NCBI GenBank assembly: GCA_003952965.2
Contig: CM025853.1
Location: forward strand, 20,565,603-20,629,602
Origin: Morella rubra
Lineage: Eukaryota; Streptophyta; Magnoliopsida; Fagales; Myricaceae
Direction of reading: 5' to 3'
DNA length: 64,000 nt
The notes under the pieces are model-generated. The model saw nothing but the letters and a program-made list of their open reading frames with translations, ran no database searches and was not told the origin of the DNA. Position numbers and translations under genes: made by a program. How positions within the stretch are numbered: position 1 is the first letter of the stretch; every line of letters begins with the position of its first letter. Of the stretch, positions 36,060-48,800 are shown one piece after another.

Positions 36060-37921
36060 AATCCCATGTCTATTTTAGCAAAAATGTGTCAGGCATGCTT
36101 CAATGCCAGATTCTCAATATTCTAGGCATCTCAAAAGGTTCTGCAAAAGCCATTCATTTGGATCTCCCCCTAATTTTCCCCCACTCTAAGCATGAAGCGT
36201 TCTTAGCCATCAAACAGAAGATTGAGAGTAAAATGTCTTGTTGGAAAGCCAAACTTCTTTCACAAGCTGGCAAAACACAGCTTATTAAATCCATTGTATC
36301 AACCATCCCTTCCTATCCTATGTCCTCTTATGCCCTTTCCCAAACTCTGTGCACTAAATTGGACAGATTAATGAAAAACTTTTGGTGGGGCTTTCCTCTT
36401 AAGTCCAATAATTTGTCACTTAAGAGCTGGAGTTCCATATGTCAACCCAAATCCTTAGGAGGTCTTGGTCTTCGCAAAATGACCAACCTGAATGTAGCTC
36501 TACTAGCAAAGCTTGGTTGGCTTCTTGTTTCCTCCCACAACTCCCCCAACAGTCCACTCCAAATACTTGAAGCATGATTCTTTTTGGACTGCCTTGGCCT
36601 CCCCCACATCCTCTTGGTTATGGAAAAGCATACTTCGTTCAATATCCATTCTTCAACAAGGATTTTGCCACCTTATCCAAGATGGCTCTCTAACAAAAGT
36701 TTGGACTGATTCTTGGATTCCATCTCTTCCCGATTTCAGACTACATCCTAAAGATTCCATGACCTCTCAGCCTTCAAATCTTACCGTCTCAAGTCTTATC
36801 CATCCTATTACACGACAATGGTGCCTAGATAAGCTGAAAGCTATTTTTGACAGACCTATTATCCAAGCCATCACACTTCTCCAACCTACATATAGTCCTA
36901 TCCCTAATAAATTTATTTGGACTCTTGACAATAAAGGCGTTTTCTCTTTAAATCAGCCTATCTTCTTACCCTTCAACCAACCCAACCTGGTCATCACTCC
37001 ATGAGGAAAAAAGATTGGACTAGCATATGAAAATTAAAATTGCATGCAAGATTCAAATTATTTCTCTGAAAAATTACTTGGGATATGCTTCCAACAGGCC
37101 ATATACTCACAACTATTGACTCCTCCTCTCTAAAGGTTGATTCAACCTCTTGTTACCTATGCTGCCATGAGTTGGAATCCACCTCTCATCTCTTTCTTGA
37201 CTACCCAGTTCAACAAATAATATGGCGTCACTCTTGTTTCCTACTTCTTCTGGACAAAAAAATTCAACCCCACACTATTCATGAATTTCTTAAATGATCC
37301 CTGTGGAAAACTTAATCTGTGTGAAGAAGATGCTCATCATTTCCAACTTTTTGTTGCTTTAGCCTTTGATCAGGTGTGGATGTTACAAAATAAGATCACA
37401 TTACATCCCACAACAGTCATCAAACCACTTCAGTTAGCTAATCTGATTACTAGACAATCAAGAGACCATTTGCAAGCTTGGGATGCAAGACAGACTTCTC
37501 CTCATCGCAATCAATTTAGTAATTACATTTCCTCCTACTGCTTCCAATATGATGCAATAGTCAGACTAAATTTTTCCATGGCAGCAGTAATCTGTCTTGA
37601 CCTTTCAGGGAATATCATGGAAGCTGAAACTCGACATCTCCTGAATATCACAGATCCATTGATAGCTGAAGCCCCATGTAGCCCTACTTGCATCCTCTCT
37701 TACATGCAAGCTCAAGTACACCAATATCGTTTTGGAGGGTGATTTAAGTATTGTCTCAACCGCTCTTCGCTCTTTGGCATGAAGAAGCTTATATTCATTG
37801 GACCATTGCTAATTTTGTGTTTAATTTTGTATCTTCGTTGTCTTTTTCTCTTGGACAGCTAGAAAAATTAATTGAGTTAATAACTCGAAGGCGCATATGT
37901 TAGCGCAATGGGTCGTGGCAT
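36060..37921 (+). mobile_element. 5'-truncated LINE, + strand
   Basis: This non-LTR retrotransposon keeps only its C-terminal half. The end of reverse transcriptase and its thumb region are at 36086-36560 (SKMSCWKAKLLSQAGKTQLI, MKNFWWGF, SLGGLGLRKM). A zf-RVT domain is at about 37085-37297 (CYLCCHELESTSHLF). A decayed RNase H-like region follows at 37540-37740. Several frame changes interrupt it. A trace of the conserved RNase H end (AHMLAQWVVA) is visible just before 37921. The second LINE has inserted immediately after this point, so any 3' tail should resume at 40215. Confidence 0.88.
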
Positions 37922-37936
37922 AGTGACCACATTCTT
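37922..37936. repeat. Target-site duplication, left copy
   Basis: AGTGACCACATTCTT occurs here and again at 40200-40214, exactly flanking the - strand LINE. Confidence 0.92.
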
Positions 37937-40199
37937 TTTTTTTTTTTTTTTTTTTTCTACACAACCTGAGATATACACATTAGTGGGCTACACCATAGCC
38001 TTTAGATACATCATTACAAGCCAAAACCGATTGAGGCACAGCCTCCAATTCAATATCTCCTAAAAGCCCAGATGTTATTCCCCATTTGGCTATGTTGTGA
38101 GCCAAAGTATTACCATCCCGTGCTATCCAAGCTATCTTCCATTCATTCTTGATGGCCAACAGCTTTCTCATGGTCTCCACTTCACCTTCAATGCACCACA
38201 ACGGTTTCTCATGAGAATTGGACACTTGGTTCACCAGGATTAGGGAACCACCTTCAATTAAAACATCCATAGGAACAAATTCCTCAGCTATAGTAAAATC
38301 AAGTCGTGCAGCAATGGCCTCCCCTTTGAGAGGATTTGACCCCATTGTTTTGCTTATACGAATGCGCAAGATCTCCCTTTGATGATTTCTACACACCGTA
38401 GCTGCCCATAAAAAATTATGCTTGACTGCTACATCGAAATTAATTTTAATAGAACCTGCCGAAGGGGGATTCCACTGGATAACTGCCAAATGGTCCTCTG
38501 AATCCCAAGCTATTTTATGGGCTACATAGCGATTCTCAACCGAACAGATTACCATGAATATATCCTTGCTCTGCTCCCCATGAATGAGTTTATTCTGCAC
38601 AGTCCATATAGAATCAACTATAATCACCACTGCAACATAAGGTCCTGCCATCTGCCTCTATCTTGAGCACGTAAATTCAAAGGGTCTAATATAAAGTGTA
38701 ACCAATGAGCAATAGACCAATTAGCAAAGGCCACAGAATTAATATGCCAAAGGCGGGATCTTTACAGATAAACACTAAACCAACATCCAAAAAATAGGTG
38801 CTCACTTGTTTCGTCATATGCACGGCAAATTGAGTAGAAAGTCAAAGTTGGATCCTGGGAATTCTGCAAGAAACCCATCTGACTTCTTAAGGGAAGAGCT
38901 GCTGCCACCAACTTCCACAAAAGAAGTTTTAGTCGATGTTTAACTTTCAATTTTTAGATTTTCTTCTATTCAGAGGCTGCTAGACCACCCACTTCAGGAA
39001 GCCTATGACGCTGATCACGCAAATAGGCAAATTTTACCATCACCATCCCTTTGGGGTCATGCACCCACCTATCATTATCACAAATCAACTGCCATCCTAG
39101 TTTTGCCACAAGGCACAATTCAAATCCTCCATACGCCTCATCCCAAGACCACCCCAATGCTTGGGTTTACAAATACTCTCCCAACTCTTTGGATGAAAAT
39201 GTCGAGACGTACCATCAAATCCCCACCAAAATTTTTTAAGCCTCATATCAATGGCTCGATTTACAAATTTAGAAAGCTTGAATACTGACATGAAATAAGG
39301 AGGAAGAGCAGCAACAACTGTTTGGATTAATACCGTACGGCTCGTCTGAGATAGAGTACGTGCTTTCCACCCCGCTAATCTTCGATCCACCTTCTTAAGC
39401 ACATCTTTACACGGTTGGGAGTGTGACCGTGGCACACATAAAGGCAACCCAAGATATTTACCAGTGTCCTTGACAGTATGCAATCAGAAAGCTTGAGAAA
39501 TCATATCCTTGTGCCCTTGACTCATATTATTGCTAAAATGGAGGAAAGATTTCTGAAGATTCATAGTCTGGCCCGATCACATCTCAGAAGTCTGAAGGCA
39601 CTTGACAATAGCTTGAGCTTCACCTACATTAGCTCGACAAAAAAGCATAACATCGTCAGCAAAAAGTAAATTAGAAATGGGTGGGGCTAACCTCGCTATT
39701 CGGATGCCATGTAGATTGCCAATAGCTTCTTCTGACCTAATGAGCATAAAAAGAACTTCCGTAACCATGACAGAAAGGAAAGGTGAGAGAGGGTCCCCTT
39801 GCCTTAACCCTCGACTAGGTTTAAAGTGACCATAAGGTGAGCCATTCAATAAAATGGAAAAGGAAACCGTCGAAATACATTGAAAAATCCATTGGCACCA
39901 TTTAGTGCTAAAACCAAAGCACGACATTACCTCATAAGAAAATGTCAATCCACCTTATCATAAGCCTTTTCCATATCAACTTTAACCACCACCAACCCAC
40001 CCCAACCAGCCTTGCATTTTAAAACCAGAATTATGTTATCCTGGATATGTCTAGCAGGAACAAACACATTCTAGTTATGAGAAATCAATTTCAACATCAC
40101 CATTTTTAATCGGTAGCTGTGTACAACCCACGAAAATAAGATTCAATATGGTCATCGATATCCTCATAGTCATGCAACCATTGACCATTATCATTCATG
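37937..40199 (-). mobile_element. 5'-truncated LINE nested in another LINE
   Basis: The element is 2.26 kb and oriented right to left. It ends in a poly(A) tail, seen as about 22 T in a row on the + strand from 37935. It encodes part of reverse transcriptase at 39950-39577 (GLRQGDPLSPFL and FADDVMLFCRA, the catalytic Ala-Asp-Asp box). The RT C-terminus is at 39483-38966 (AGWKARTLSQTSRTVLI). A zf-RVT-like segment is at 38950-38762, and RNase H at 38651-37980. RNase H keeps INFDVAV, KGEAIAARLDF and the RDGNTLAHNIA motif, but the usual EGDS reads EGGS, so one catalytic Asp is lost. Frame changes occur between the blocks. The 15-bp flanking duplication is the signature of target-primed insertion. 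Confidence 0.93.
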
Positions 40200-40214
40200 A
40201 GTGACCACATTCTT
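40200..40214. repeat. Target-site duplication, right copy
   Basis: AGTGACCACATTCTT is identical to 37922-37936. The + strand continues AGTTGTC..., which is presumably the interrupted 3' region of the older LINE. Confidence 0.92.
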
Positions 40215-40539
40215 AGTTGTCTTTTTTCTTCTATTTGACTTACCCTCCCTAATTGTATCTAATGCATTGTTATCGATGCAATGATCCATACTACCGCTTG
40301 CCATACTACGTTTACCATTTGAGCGTTTAAACAAACTATTTAATGTACTGTGTAGCAATAATTATTTAGCTATAGCCAAAATGGTCCCAGAGGGTATCGT
40401 TATGAAGAAATTATGAAGAAATGAAATAGAAAGCAACTATAGAAGGTATAAAGAAACTAGAAAGCAAGTAGAACTGTCTATGTAGGTGGTAGCAGTAAAG
40501 TAATAGTAATTAAAACAGTTACTATTGGAATCATAACTT

Positions 40540-40945
40540 TATTTGAACAGAAGTAGCATTTTGCAAAAAGTAAAGCAAAGGTAGAAAATTTACAATAAAA
40601 GGAGAAATACGAAACAAAGGGGATAAGGAAATTATAAGTTGAACAGGTAGATTTAAAGAAAAGGGAAGGTTGTAGGTTGAAGGTGGAAGGTTGATATGAT
40701 GGTAAGAGAAGGTAGAGAGATTGTAGAGAGATGAAGGAAACTGAACTTTGAGTCCTTCTAACGGAGGGGCTCGGGTTTTATAGAACCTGAAAGGATAAGG
40801 AAAAGTAGAAGTTATCCTGCTACTGTAGTAAAAGGAGGGGTATTTTTGTCAAAGGGTAAAATAGTCTTTTACTGTATGTCGGCAGAGGGTATCATGGGAA
40901 TTTGACTGTATTTCGGCAGAATTGTCGCTGTATGTCGGCAGCTTT
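40540..40945 (-). promoter_or_regulatory. U3-like promoter with TATA box, triple repeat and polyadenylation signal
   Basis: Reading the - strand, three copies of a repeat close to CTGCCGACATACAG come first (about 40942-40929, 40920-40907 and 40885-40871). They are followed about 90 bp on by a TATA box (CTATAAAACCC, about 40783-40773), a C/T-rich leader and an AATAAAG signal at about 40545. Upstream enhancer repeats, a TATA box and a poly(A) signal about 230 bp later is the layout of a retroelement or pararetrovirus terminal region. It lies directly after the - strand open frame ending near 41050. The link to that frame is inferred from position and orientation. Confidence 0.5.
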
Positions 40946-41049
40946 ATCTTCAGCATCATGTTTTTATGTCTTCAAAAGTATCTTGTTATCGTGAAAGTCA
41001 TATCTTCTTTCTCATAGTATCGTCAGTCTTCAGCAAGATGTTGACTGTG

Positions 41050-42400
41050 AAATCATCAGGAGATAGGTCATATGCAGCATAGGGATTCTTGTGCATCTTC
41101 AAATGTAGGAATATAAAAGTTATCTGTGCTTGATATGTCAGGAGTATCTGGTTGTTGTTGGGTATCATCATCCTCAGAAAGCTGTGAGAGGACTTCAAGT
41201 AATTTTTTTTTATAATCATCGCGAGATTTAGCGGCTGCAAGTTTGGCCTATAATTGATTGTGTTGGGCAAGAAACTGGGGATGTGTCTCTTGGGTATGTT
41301 TGGCTTTAGCAAGGGCGGATAGGATGGTATTATAAGTAAAAACAGTCCACCATTTAACAAAAAACTTTTGGGATAATATTTTGGCTTTATCTTGGTAAGT
41401 AAAGACAAATTTCCAGCTGAATATCCAAGATAACAAATTGAACTGGATATAGAAACGAAGAAGTGGAGGCATATATTTGATAGAGGGATTTTTCATGGCA
41501 AGATATTTCTAGATGGAAGGGGTATCATGAGGACATAAAGCCCATTGATTAAAAGCCTGCTTAACGAGAGTATGGAAAAGGGTAATATTAGGACCAAACC
41601 TATCCCACCATTGGAGAAACCAATGAGGAATTAGATCGGAACAAGAAAATCCTTTGAAATGAATAAACCAAATATGAAGATGGTTTGTATTTTCAAAAAG
41701 TAAAGCCAAAAGTTCATGCGTCAATATAATTATAATAAGATATATTTTTCAATGTTTTGTAAGGTACAGACTAGGCTCAAAGAGCCAGGGCTGTCCCCAT
41801 TCTTTGGACGAAATAACTCATCGTATAGTAAATTTGGAAAATCCAATACGAGAAGGATCATACTTACGGGGAGTCTGTTCAAATTCGATGGGCTTCGTAT
41901 CATGCAAAAAATAATGGTAAAAAGTCTGGGTAAACATGAGGTTTTTAGGAATAAAGTTCCATCCAGGTGGTAATATCTGACTAGCTGTTTGATAAGGGTC
42001 AGCAAGGGTATGATATGGATCTTCAATAAAAGTGACATGTCGTATGTAAGTTTTAGTTATCATGATATCATTGGGATTGCAGGGAAGAGATTGAACTTTA
42101 TCTTTTTGGGTGTTATTGGTTTCTTGGGCTTTTTGACTAAAGGACTTATCCATAGAGGGAAGAGGGGCGCTCGGTGTGATCGAAGAGATATTGCCAAGAA
42201 GGGTAAAAGTATTGTGAAGAGGTATTGAGCCAGGACAAAGAGAAGGTCTGGGCATATGTGAGGGAGATGGGCCGCGGGGCTGAAAAAGAGGGAATAAGTT
42301 ATCTGAAAGGAAATCTATAGTTGTTAATTTACGAGGTGTATTGGGAGGTTTGGATGAAGAAGCGGAAGATTTAAAAGAACTCCTTTACCCTGTAAAAATT
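41050..42400 (-). pseudogene. Tryptophan-rich retroelement-like frame, unclassified and broken
   Basis: This - strand frame of about 440 codons is interrupted by at least two stops and a few frame changes. The N-terminal part (42380-42150) is rich in Ser and Pro (PLFQPRGPSPSHMPRPS). The middle holds LPPGWNFIPKNLMFTQTFYH, then repeated Trp-rich segments: WFLQWWDRFGPN at about 41615, and LSWIFSWKFVFTY and FVKWWTVFTYN near 41350-41440. The C-terminal part (41250-41060) is Lys-rich, then acidic (LSQLSEDDDTQQQPD), and ends in SLCCI before a stop. I recall similar Trp-rich proteins in plant genomes next to reverse-transcribing elements, possibly endogenous pararetrovirus-like, but I cannot name the family. 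It is not a host gene I recognise, and no RT domain is attached here. Confidence 0.45.
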
Positions 42401-42832
42401 CACGAGAAAGGAAATCAGGATGAAGTTGGATTCGCCTTTAATATATTCAATATCAAAATTAAAAAGCAGATAAAATTATATATATTACTTTTGACAAATA
42501 AAAAAAAAAACCCGCCGGCAGAACCGCCATACCGGATGAGCGTAAGCTACGAAAGATTATAACTAAAATATTAATCAAATCTATTACGAAATATCGATCA
42601 ATTTAGAATGTTTATTGCATATTAAATTTTAATTTCTTTTATTAATAATCTCATCATTCAAGACCAATACCTTTATTTTACAAAAGGAGCCATTTAGTGC
42701 TGGCGTATTTACATTATATGGGGGTGACCCAAAAGCAAGCTGCAAGTCAATGCTGTGTTATCGACCTCCTCACTTGCTTCCTTGTCCTCCTGAGCCCAGA
42801 CGGTTCTTCCTCGAAGGAGCAGTAAGGGGGAC

Positions 42833-45800
42833 ATGACAGTAGCGGCGGGGATCGGATACGCCTTGCTAGCGTTAGGCCCCTCTCTCTCCCTCTTCGTCTC
42901 CGTTATCTCCAAGAAGCCCTTTTTGATCCTCACTGTCCTCTCCAGGTACTACGCCGTTCCCTTCTTTCTTCCCCTCCTTTTTGAGTGAGATCTTTTCGTA
43001 ATTTTTTTTGTCGGTGCAAAATTTTCGTGGAAAATGTCGGAGAATAAAAGAAAGTTCAGGGTCCGTTGAAGTGTAATGAAACCTCTCCAGTATGCCTTAT
43101 GTATCTGTTTATCTTACGGGTTTTTGTTCATTTATTTCTTTATGCTTTTGATTATGCTGCAAAAAAGCTGTGTAAATGTTTTCAGCATAATTCCCATGTA
43201 ATTAATTCAGTTTTTTCCAGGTCAGTAGGAGGTGAAATGATTTTACATAATTTGGAAAAATGGTTGTTAGGGCTAGTTTTATGTTTCATTGAGTGGAGTT
43301 TAATCGGCATTTTGATAAGGGGCCTCTATTGAAGCAGAGGGAATATTTAAGAGAATTTTATCTGATTTGAAAGCTCAGTGAAGGGCTACCCTCATACTTG
43401 AGATGTACAAAAGAAAAATACTTTGAGAAGGAAATGTAGAAAGAACGAAGATGATCATCCGCATGTCCGTTATAACATGGTCTGCTTATATAGTTTTCTT
43501 GTTTCTTCTGTCCAGTACACTGTTATGGCTAACGAGTCTGATCGTGCTGTCGGCATTGTGGAGGGGATTTCTTCCTCTGAAATCCACGAGTTGGTGGCCT
43601 TATGGACTGCTTATATTCACTTCTGTTGCTTTTCAAGAAGGGCTTCGGGTTTTTGTGTGGAAAGGCTACATGTAAGTCCATATGTTGGAATTTCCTTCCA
43701 ACACATTTATGCCTTCAGTCTATGTAAAATTTACTTCAAGTTGATCTATTCTATATAAAATGAAGTGGATACACGCGTCCTTTATAGTCTCATTACTGTG
43801 GCTGTAGTTTGGAAAAATGTCTTTTTTCTGGTAGGGTTTGTGGAAGTGTGAAGTTCACCCTTTCATAGTTCTGGATACATCGTTGTGATGCGTACTGTGT
43901 TATTTACTAACCATATTCTTCGATGAGGCTGTGTTTCATCTATGAACATGAATTCAAAACACAAAGTAACTTATCCTGAAATTTATGCTATGAATTTTTT
44001 TGTCTGTAAGAAATACACATTCATTTTGAAATCATTGCTTTTGAAAAAGAAATAGAAGAGTTTCAGAATGTGGGAGTTAAAAACAGCAAAGAGTGGAGAT
44101 GGGGGTGTTGTGGGAGCATGTGCAAGCAAGTTTGGATATGGTGACTCTTTTTGCACACTTAATTGTGAGTTGTCACCCTATAAAGCTAGAAGATGCTGGT
44201 AATTTAATACTCCATCTGGAGTCCAATAGAGGCAAAGGCTCACTGACGAAATAGGGTATAACTTGTGCACTAGAGGGAGTTGAAAGTAATTTGTCACATA
44301 TATGTGAATCGGATTTAGTAAGCTGTGTTGCTCTTCATCTAGCAATTCTCTGTGTTGTTTTTTATTTTATGGAGCTGTTTCTACCTGGAAGCTCTGCAAT
44401 TTCTCACACTCTTTTGCTCCTGGATTAACTTATCTGGTGGCTTTTGTAGGAGGTTGGAAGACATTTTGAATACTTTTGCTGACAAAGTGTCAAAACCACG
44501 TTTATATCTGACAGACAAGATGCAGATTGCTCTAGGTAAGCTGTGTATAAGTTTCACTCTCGTATTTAATTACAGAGGTTGCTTCTAGGAACCCCATATC
44601 TAATAAAACCGTCGCTGGAATTGAGATTCTCATCTACAATTCAATCAGATGTGCTGTTGAGATTGCCCTGTGATAATAATTTTTTTGTTTTTTGTTTTGG
44701 CACCAATAGTTCCGAAACCCAATTCTGCACGTGATCACCGTTATTCTTTCTGGATGCAATTTAGGCAGTTATTGGTCAGTTCTTTTGTTGCATATTTCCG
44801 AGATATATGATCATAGGGCCCATATTCAAGGTTAGGAAGTTTGCTAAGAGCCTAAGACTTGCTTCCAGGTGCAGAATGTATGATAATGTTTTCTTTTTGG
44901 TGGTAAGGACTATGTTAAGTTGAAGCACTAAATAAGTGGCACTCCCCAGCACACAGGAGTTATACAAGAACTCTAGAATCTAAAATTGAGGAGATAATAT
45001 GCTATCTTTGTTTAATGGTGTTGAAAACGTTTTCTAATCCAAACATGATTTTTTTCTTTTTTACACAAAAAAAATTTCAATCTTCAATAAAAATGTTCTA
45101 TCCAATAATTAGCCTCAATTTCTGTGAAAAACAACACAAAAATCAAAATTTTTTTTATGAAAACCCATAAAAATTATTCTCACAAAAATCTTCTTTTCAA
45201 ACATATTTTTTTACTCTTACAATCTCCAAGAGAATAAATTTCAAGAATTTTCTCTTTCCAAACATCTTTTCTCTTGGCCCCACCATTCTCACAAACACAA
45301 AAAAAAAAAAAAAAAAAAAAAATTTGATAAGGCAATTTTATTGAAAGAAAAAAGGAATAGAAGAAGCAATACAATGGACTATACTGAACCCTCTAGACCA
45401 AACAAGCTAGAAAACTAATGAAATCCAAAAACTCTGAAAAGAGTGAACCCAACATAGCGTTTGCCCACAAAAACAAGGACTGCAAAAAGTTGCCCCTCAA
45501 ACCCTTCATGGACACAGCCACACCCTCAAAACATCTCTCATTTCTCTCTCTCCATAAATTCCACCAAATACAAGTAGGGATCACTCTCTAAATAGCTAAG
45601 GCCTGAGGGTCTTTAAATCCCTATTCTAGCACAACAAAACATCAGCTACCCTTCTAGGCATCACCCAATCATAGTCCATAATAGAGAGCACTAAGGACCA
45701 CAACTCCCTAGCAACAAAACAGTCAGCAAAACGTGCTCAACAGACTCCCCATCATATTTGCAAAGATAGCACCAATCTAGCACATTCACTCCCCTCCTTC

Positions 45801-48800
45801 TCAAGTTGTTAGTGGTAAGGATTCTTCCGTGGTTGGCTTCCCAAGCAAAGAAGGACGCTCTAGGTGGGGCTAAAGACCTCCAAATCTGTCTCCAAGGAAA
45901 GCTCACATCGGAGCCCCCAACAAGAAGCGAATACCAAGATTTCACCAAGAAAACACCATTCTTGGATCTCACCCATCTCATCTTGTCTTCAGCATGACTC
46001 CTCAAAACTATAGAGTAAAGTAAAGTGAAGAGCGCCAAAAACTCCTCCAACTCTCAATCATTAGCCCTCCTAACAAACTGAATATTCCACAAAGCACTCC
46101 CGGATCCCCACTCCAAGCAGTCCACTACCATAGCATTCTTATTGCATGCTAGAGAAAACAAAAAAGGAAACATATCCTTTAAGGATCTCTCACCGCACCA
46201 ACGATCCTTCCAAAAACGGACTCTGATGCCACTTCCCACCTCAAAATGGATGTTCTCAGCAAAGGAATCCAATCCTTTGCTAATATTCTTCCAAAAACCA
46301 ACTCCATAAGAGCCGTTGCATTCAAGAGTGTTCCACCCGCCTAAAGCACAATCGTATTTCTCCATGATAACAGTTCTCCACAAGTTGTCTCGCTCGACCC
46401 CAACCTCCAAAGCCATTTCCCAAGAAGGGCCTTATTAAACAAAGCAAGCCTTAATGGGGATAAGGTGCCGGGCCCAGACGGTTTTACCCTTGCTTTCTTT
46501 CAATCTTGTTGGGAGGTGATCAAAAGTGATGTTCTCTCTATGTTTAATGTGTTTGCACAGCATGAGAAGTTTGTTAGCAACCTTAATGCAACATTTATTG
46601 TGCTGATCCCAAAGAAAGTGGGTGCGGTCGAATTGAAGGATTTTTGCCCAATTAGCCTTGTGGGTGGGGTTTACAAAATTCTGGCCAAAGTGTTGACGAA
46701 TAGGCTGGAGGTGGTCTTGGGTAGTATCATCTCGCCTTCTCAGAATGCGTTTGTGAAAGGTAGACAAATTTTGGATTCTGTTCTTATTGCTAATGAGTGT
46801 ATTGACTCTAGGATGCGAGATGAAGGTGTTGATTGTTAATGACTCCATTGAAGGATTCGATGTTGGAGTTGGTGGTAGAGGTGGGATGAGCATATCTCAT
46901 TTATTATTTGCTGATGACACTCTCATTCTTTATGGGGCTGATGAGGGTCAATTTCGCAATCTTCAGTGTCTTCTCCTTTGTTTTGAGGCGGTGTCAGGTT
47001 TGAAGATTAATCTCTCAAAGTCCGAAGCCATCCCTATTAGTAATGTTATCAATGTGCATGCTTTGACGTCTATTTGGGGTAGTTGTTACAAAAAAAAAAT
47101 GTTTTTAAAAACACAAACAAACCTGCCAATAAACTCTGACAATTTGCCAATGTTTTATACTTTCTCGATGGTGATGTGCAGCTATATGGTTGTAACGTGT
47201 GGCATGTGACAGTAGTTTAAGAGGGGTTCAAATCAAGACCCATTAGCTTCTTGTTCCGCTCTGGAGTTTCTTGTATACATGTGGCCTAACGCATTGCCAT
47301 CACTCTCTTTCATCTTGCTTTTTTTTGTGGTCCAAAGAGACTCAGCATCTTTTTCTAATCTGATTTGTTCGAATTTTCATTCATTGTATGCAGCTGGTGG
47401 TTTGGGTCATGGTGTGGCACATGCTGTGTTTTTCTGTCTCAGCCTGTTGACACCAGCATTTGGTCCAGCTACATTTTTCGTGGATAGGTGCTCTCAGATA
47501 CCATTTTTTCTTGTTTCTGGTGAGTTGAGGCTTTTTGTCAGTTTCTCTAATGCATCCTTATATTGTAATGAAATGGAGGAATTGTTGAAGTGACTCAAGT
47601 GAGCTTTTTTCATTGGTGAGAATTCATTGTGAATCATTGGTAGTTAACAGATATTCTAAAGATTTGTTGGCATTTGGGGGATTTGTTGTCTAACAGTAGT
47701 TGTCTCATTTATGCAGCAATTATTGCTCTTGCATTTGTTACAATCCACACTTTCTCCATGGTTATTGCGTTTAGTGGATATGCAGAAGGGAACAAAGTCG
47801 ACCAATTTTTTGTTCCTGTAGTTCATCTTGTTGCAGGAATGGTGGTAAGAAGTTCTTTTTACGAGTCCAAACTCTATGTCTTGTCACTCAGTAACCCTCT
47901 GTCCTGAAAGTGCACATGCAAATTAGTCTTGAGATGGAAATAAGCTTTTGTGATTAGATGTACATAGCCTTGGCCATCTGAGTAGACTGTGAAGTTGGAG
48001 AATTCAGATAATAAATAGCCGCTACCATCCCATTTTGGGTTCAAGTGGTTCCAATTGGTTAATTCGTAAGTTATTAGTTTTGCCGTTGCTTCAACTTTCA
48101 ATAGTATTTTAAAGGCAGTATTTTATTATTGCTTTTTGCCAACTACACACCAAAAAAATATGGTTTCTGTTTTGCCTACTCTGGTCTTATGGCCTAATGA
48201 GGAAGGAATAACAAAATTCTGGCTGCGGGATGCTTTGAAGTTGGACTACCTGATAACCTGTGTTTGCCTTTCCTGGAATTCACTTGAGTCTGGCGTCATG
48301 AGCCATATGTATAAACCTCAACCTTGAATATGCTACAAAAGGGGGAGAATTTACATGTTAAATACTTGGCAAAACCAAATGTTGAAACACTTCAGTAGAT
48401 CACAATCACATGATTAAATGTAAGCATGCTTTTTACATCTGGAAACAAATGTACAGACAATATATTGGCATGATCTTCAGATTGTATATGATTTCAAATC
48501 CAAACTAAATTAGATGGGAATCTGAGGTACAGTTTTTATTTGAAAAATTGTCTTCTGGGACAATAGTGTGTCTGATACCCATTCTCCTGAATTAGACAGG
48601 ATCAATGAGATAAATCAAATAAAAAAATGGCCAGTAGACACATATGAGCATGGGTTTTCCAACAAAAGACAAATTTAAGTTGAACTTGAGGACTTTGGAC
48701 ACAAAAATCGAGAATGAATCTAATCTGCAGCCAAGAAAAAATTTGAGTCTGAACTAAGGTGTTGGTTTTCTTCCAACCTCCTAATAGTCGTTAACGGATA

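Larger units (their letters stand above)
40215..42832. other. Region between nested LINEs and APH1
   Basis: This holds the retroelement-like promoter (40540-40945) and the tryptophan-rich broken frame (41050-42400), both on the - strand and listed separately. Positions 42560-42832 form the short 5' flank of APH1, where no clear TATA box is visible. Confidence 0.55.

Noticed and set aside
40375..40410. Possible tRNA-Met primer-binding site (TGGTCCCAGAGGGTATC)
   Set aside because: It resembles TGGTATCAGAGC only partly and lies on the + strand, opposite to the promoter and frame it would serve.
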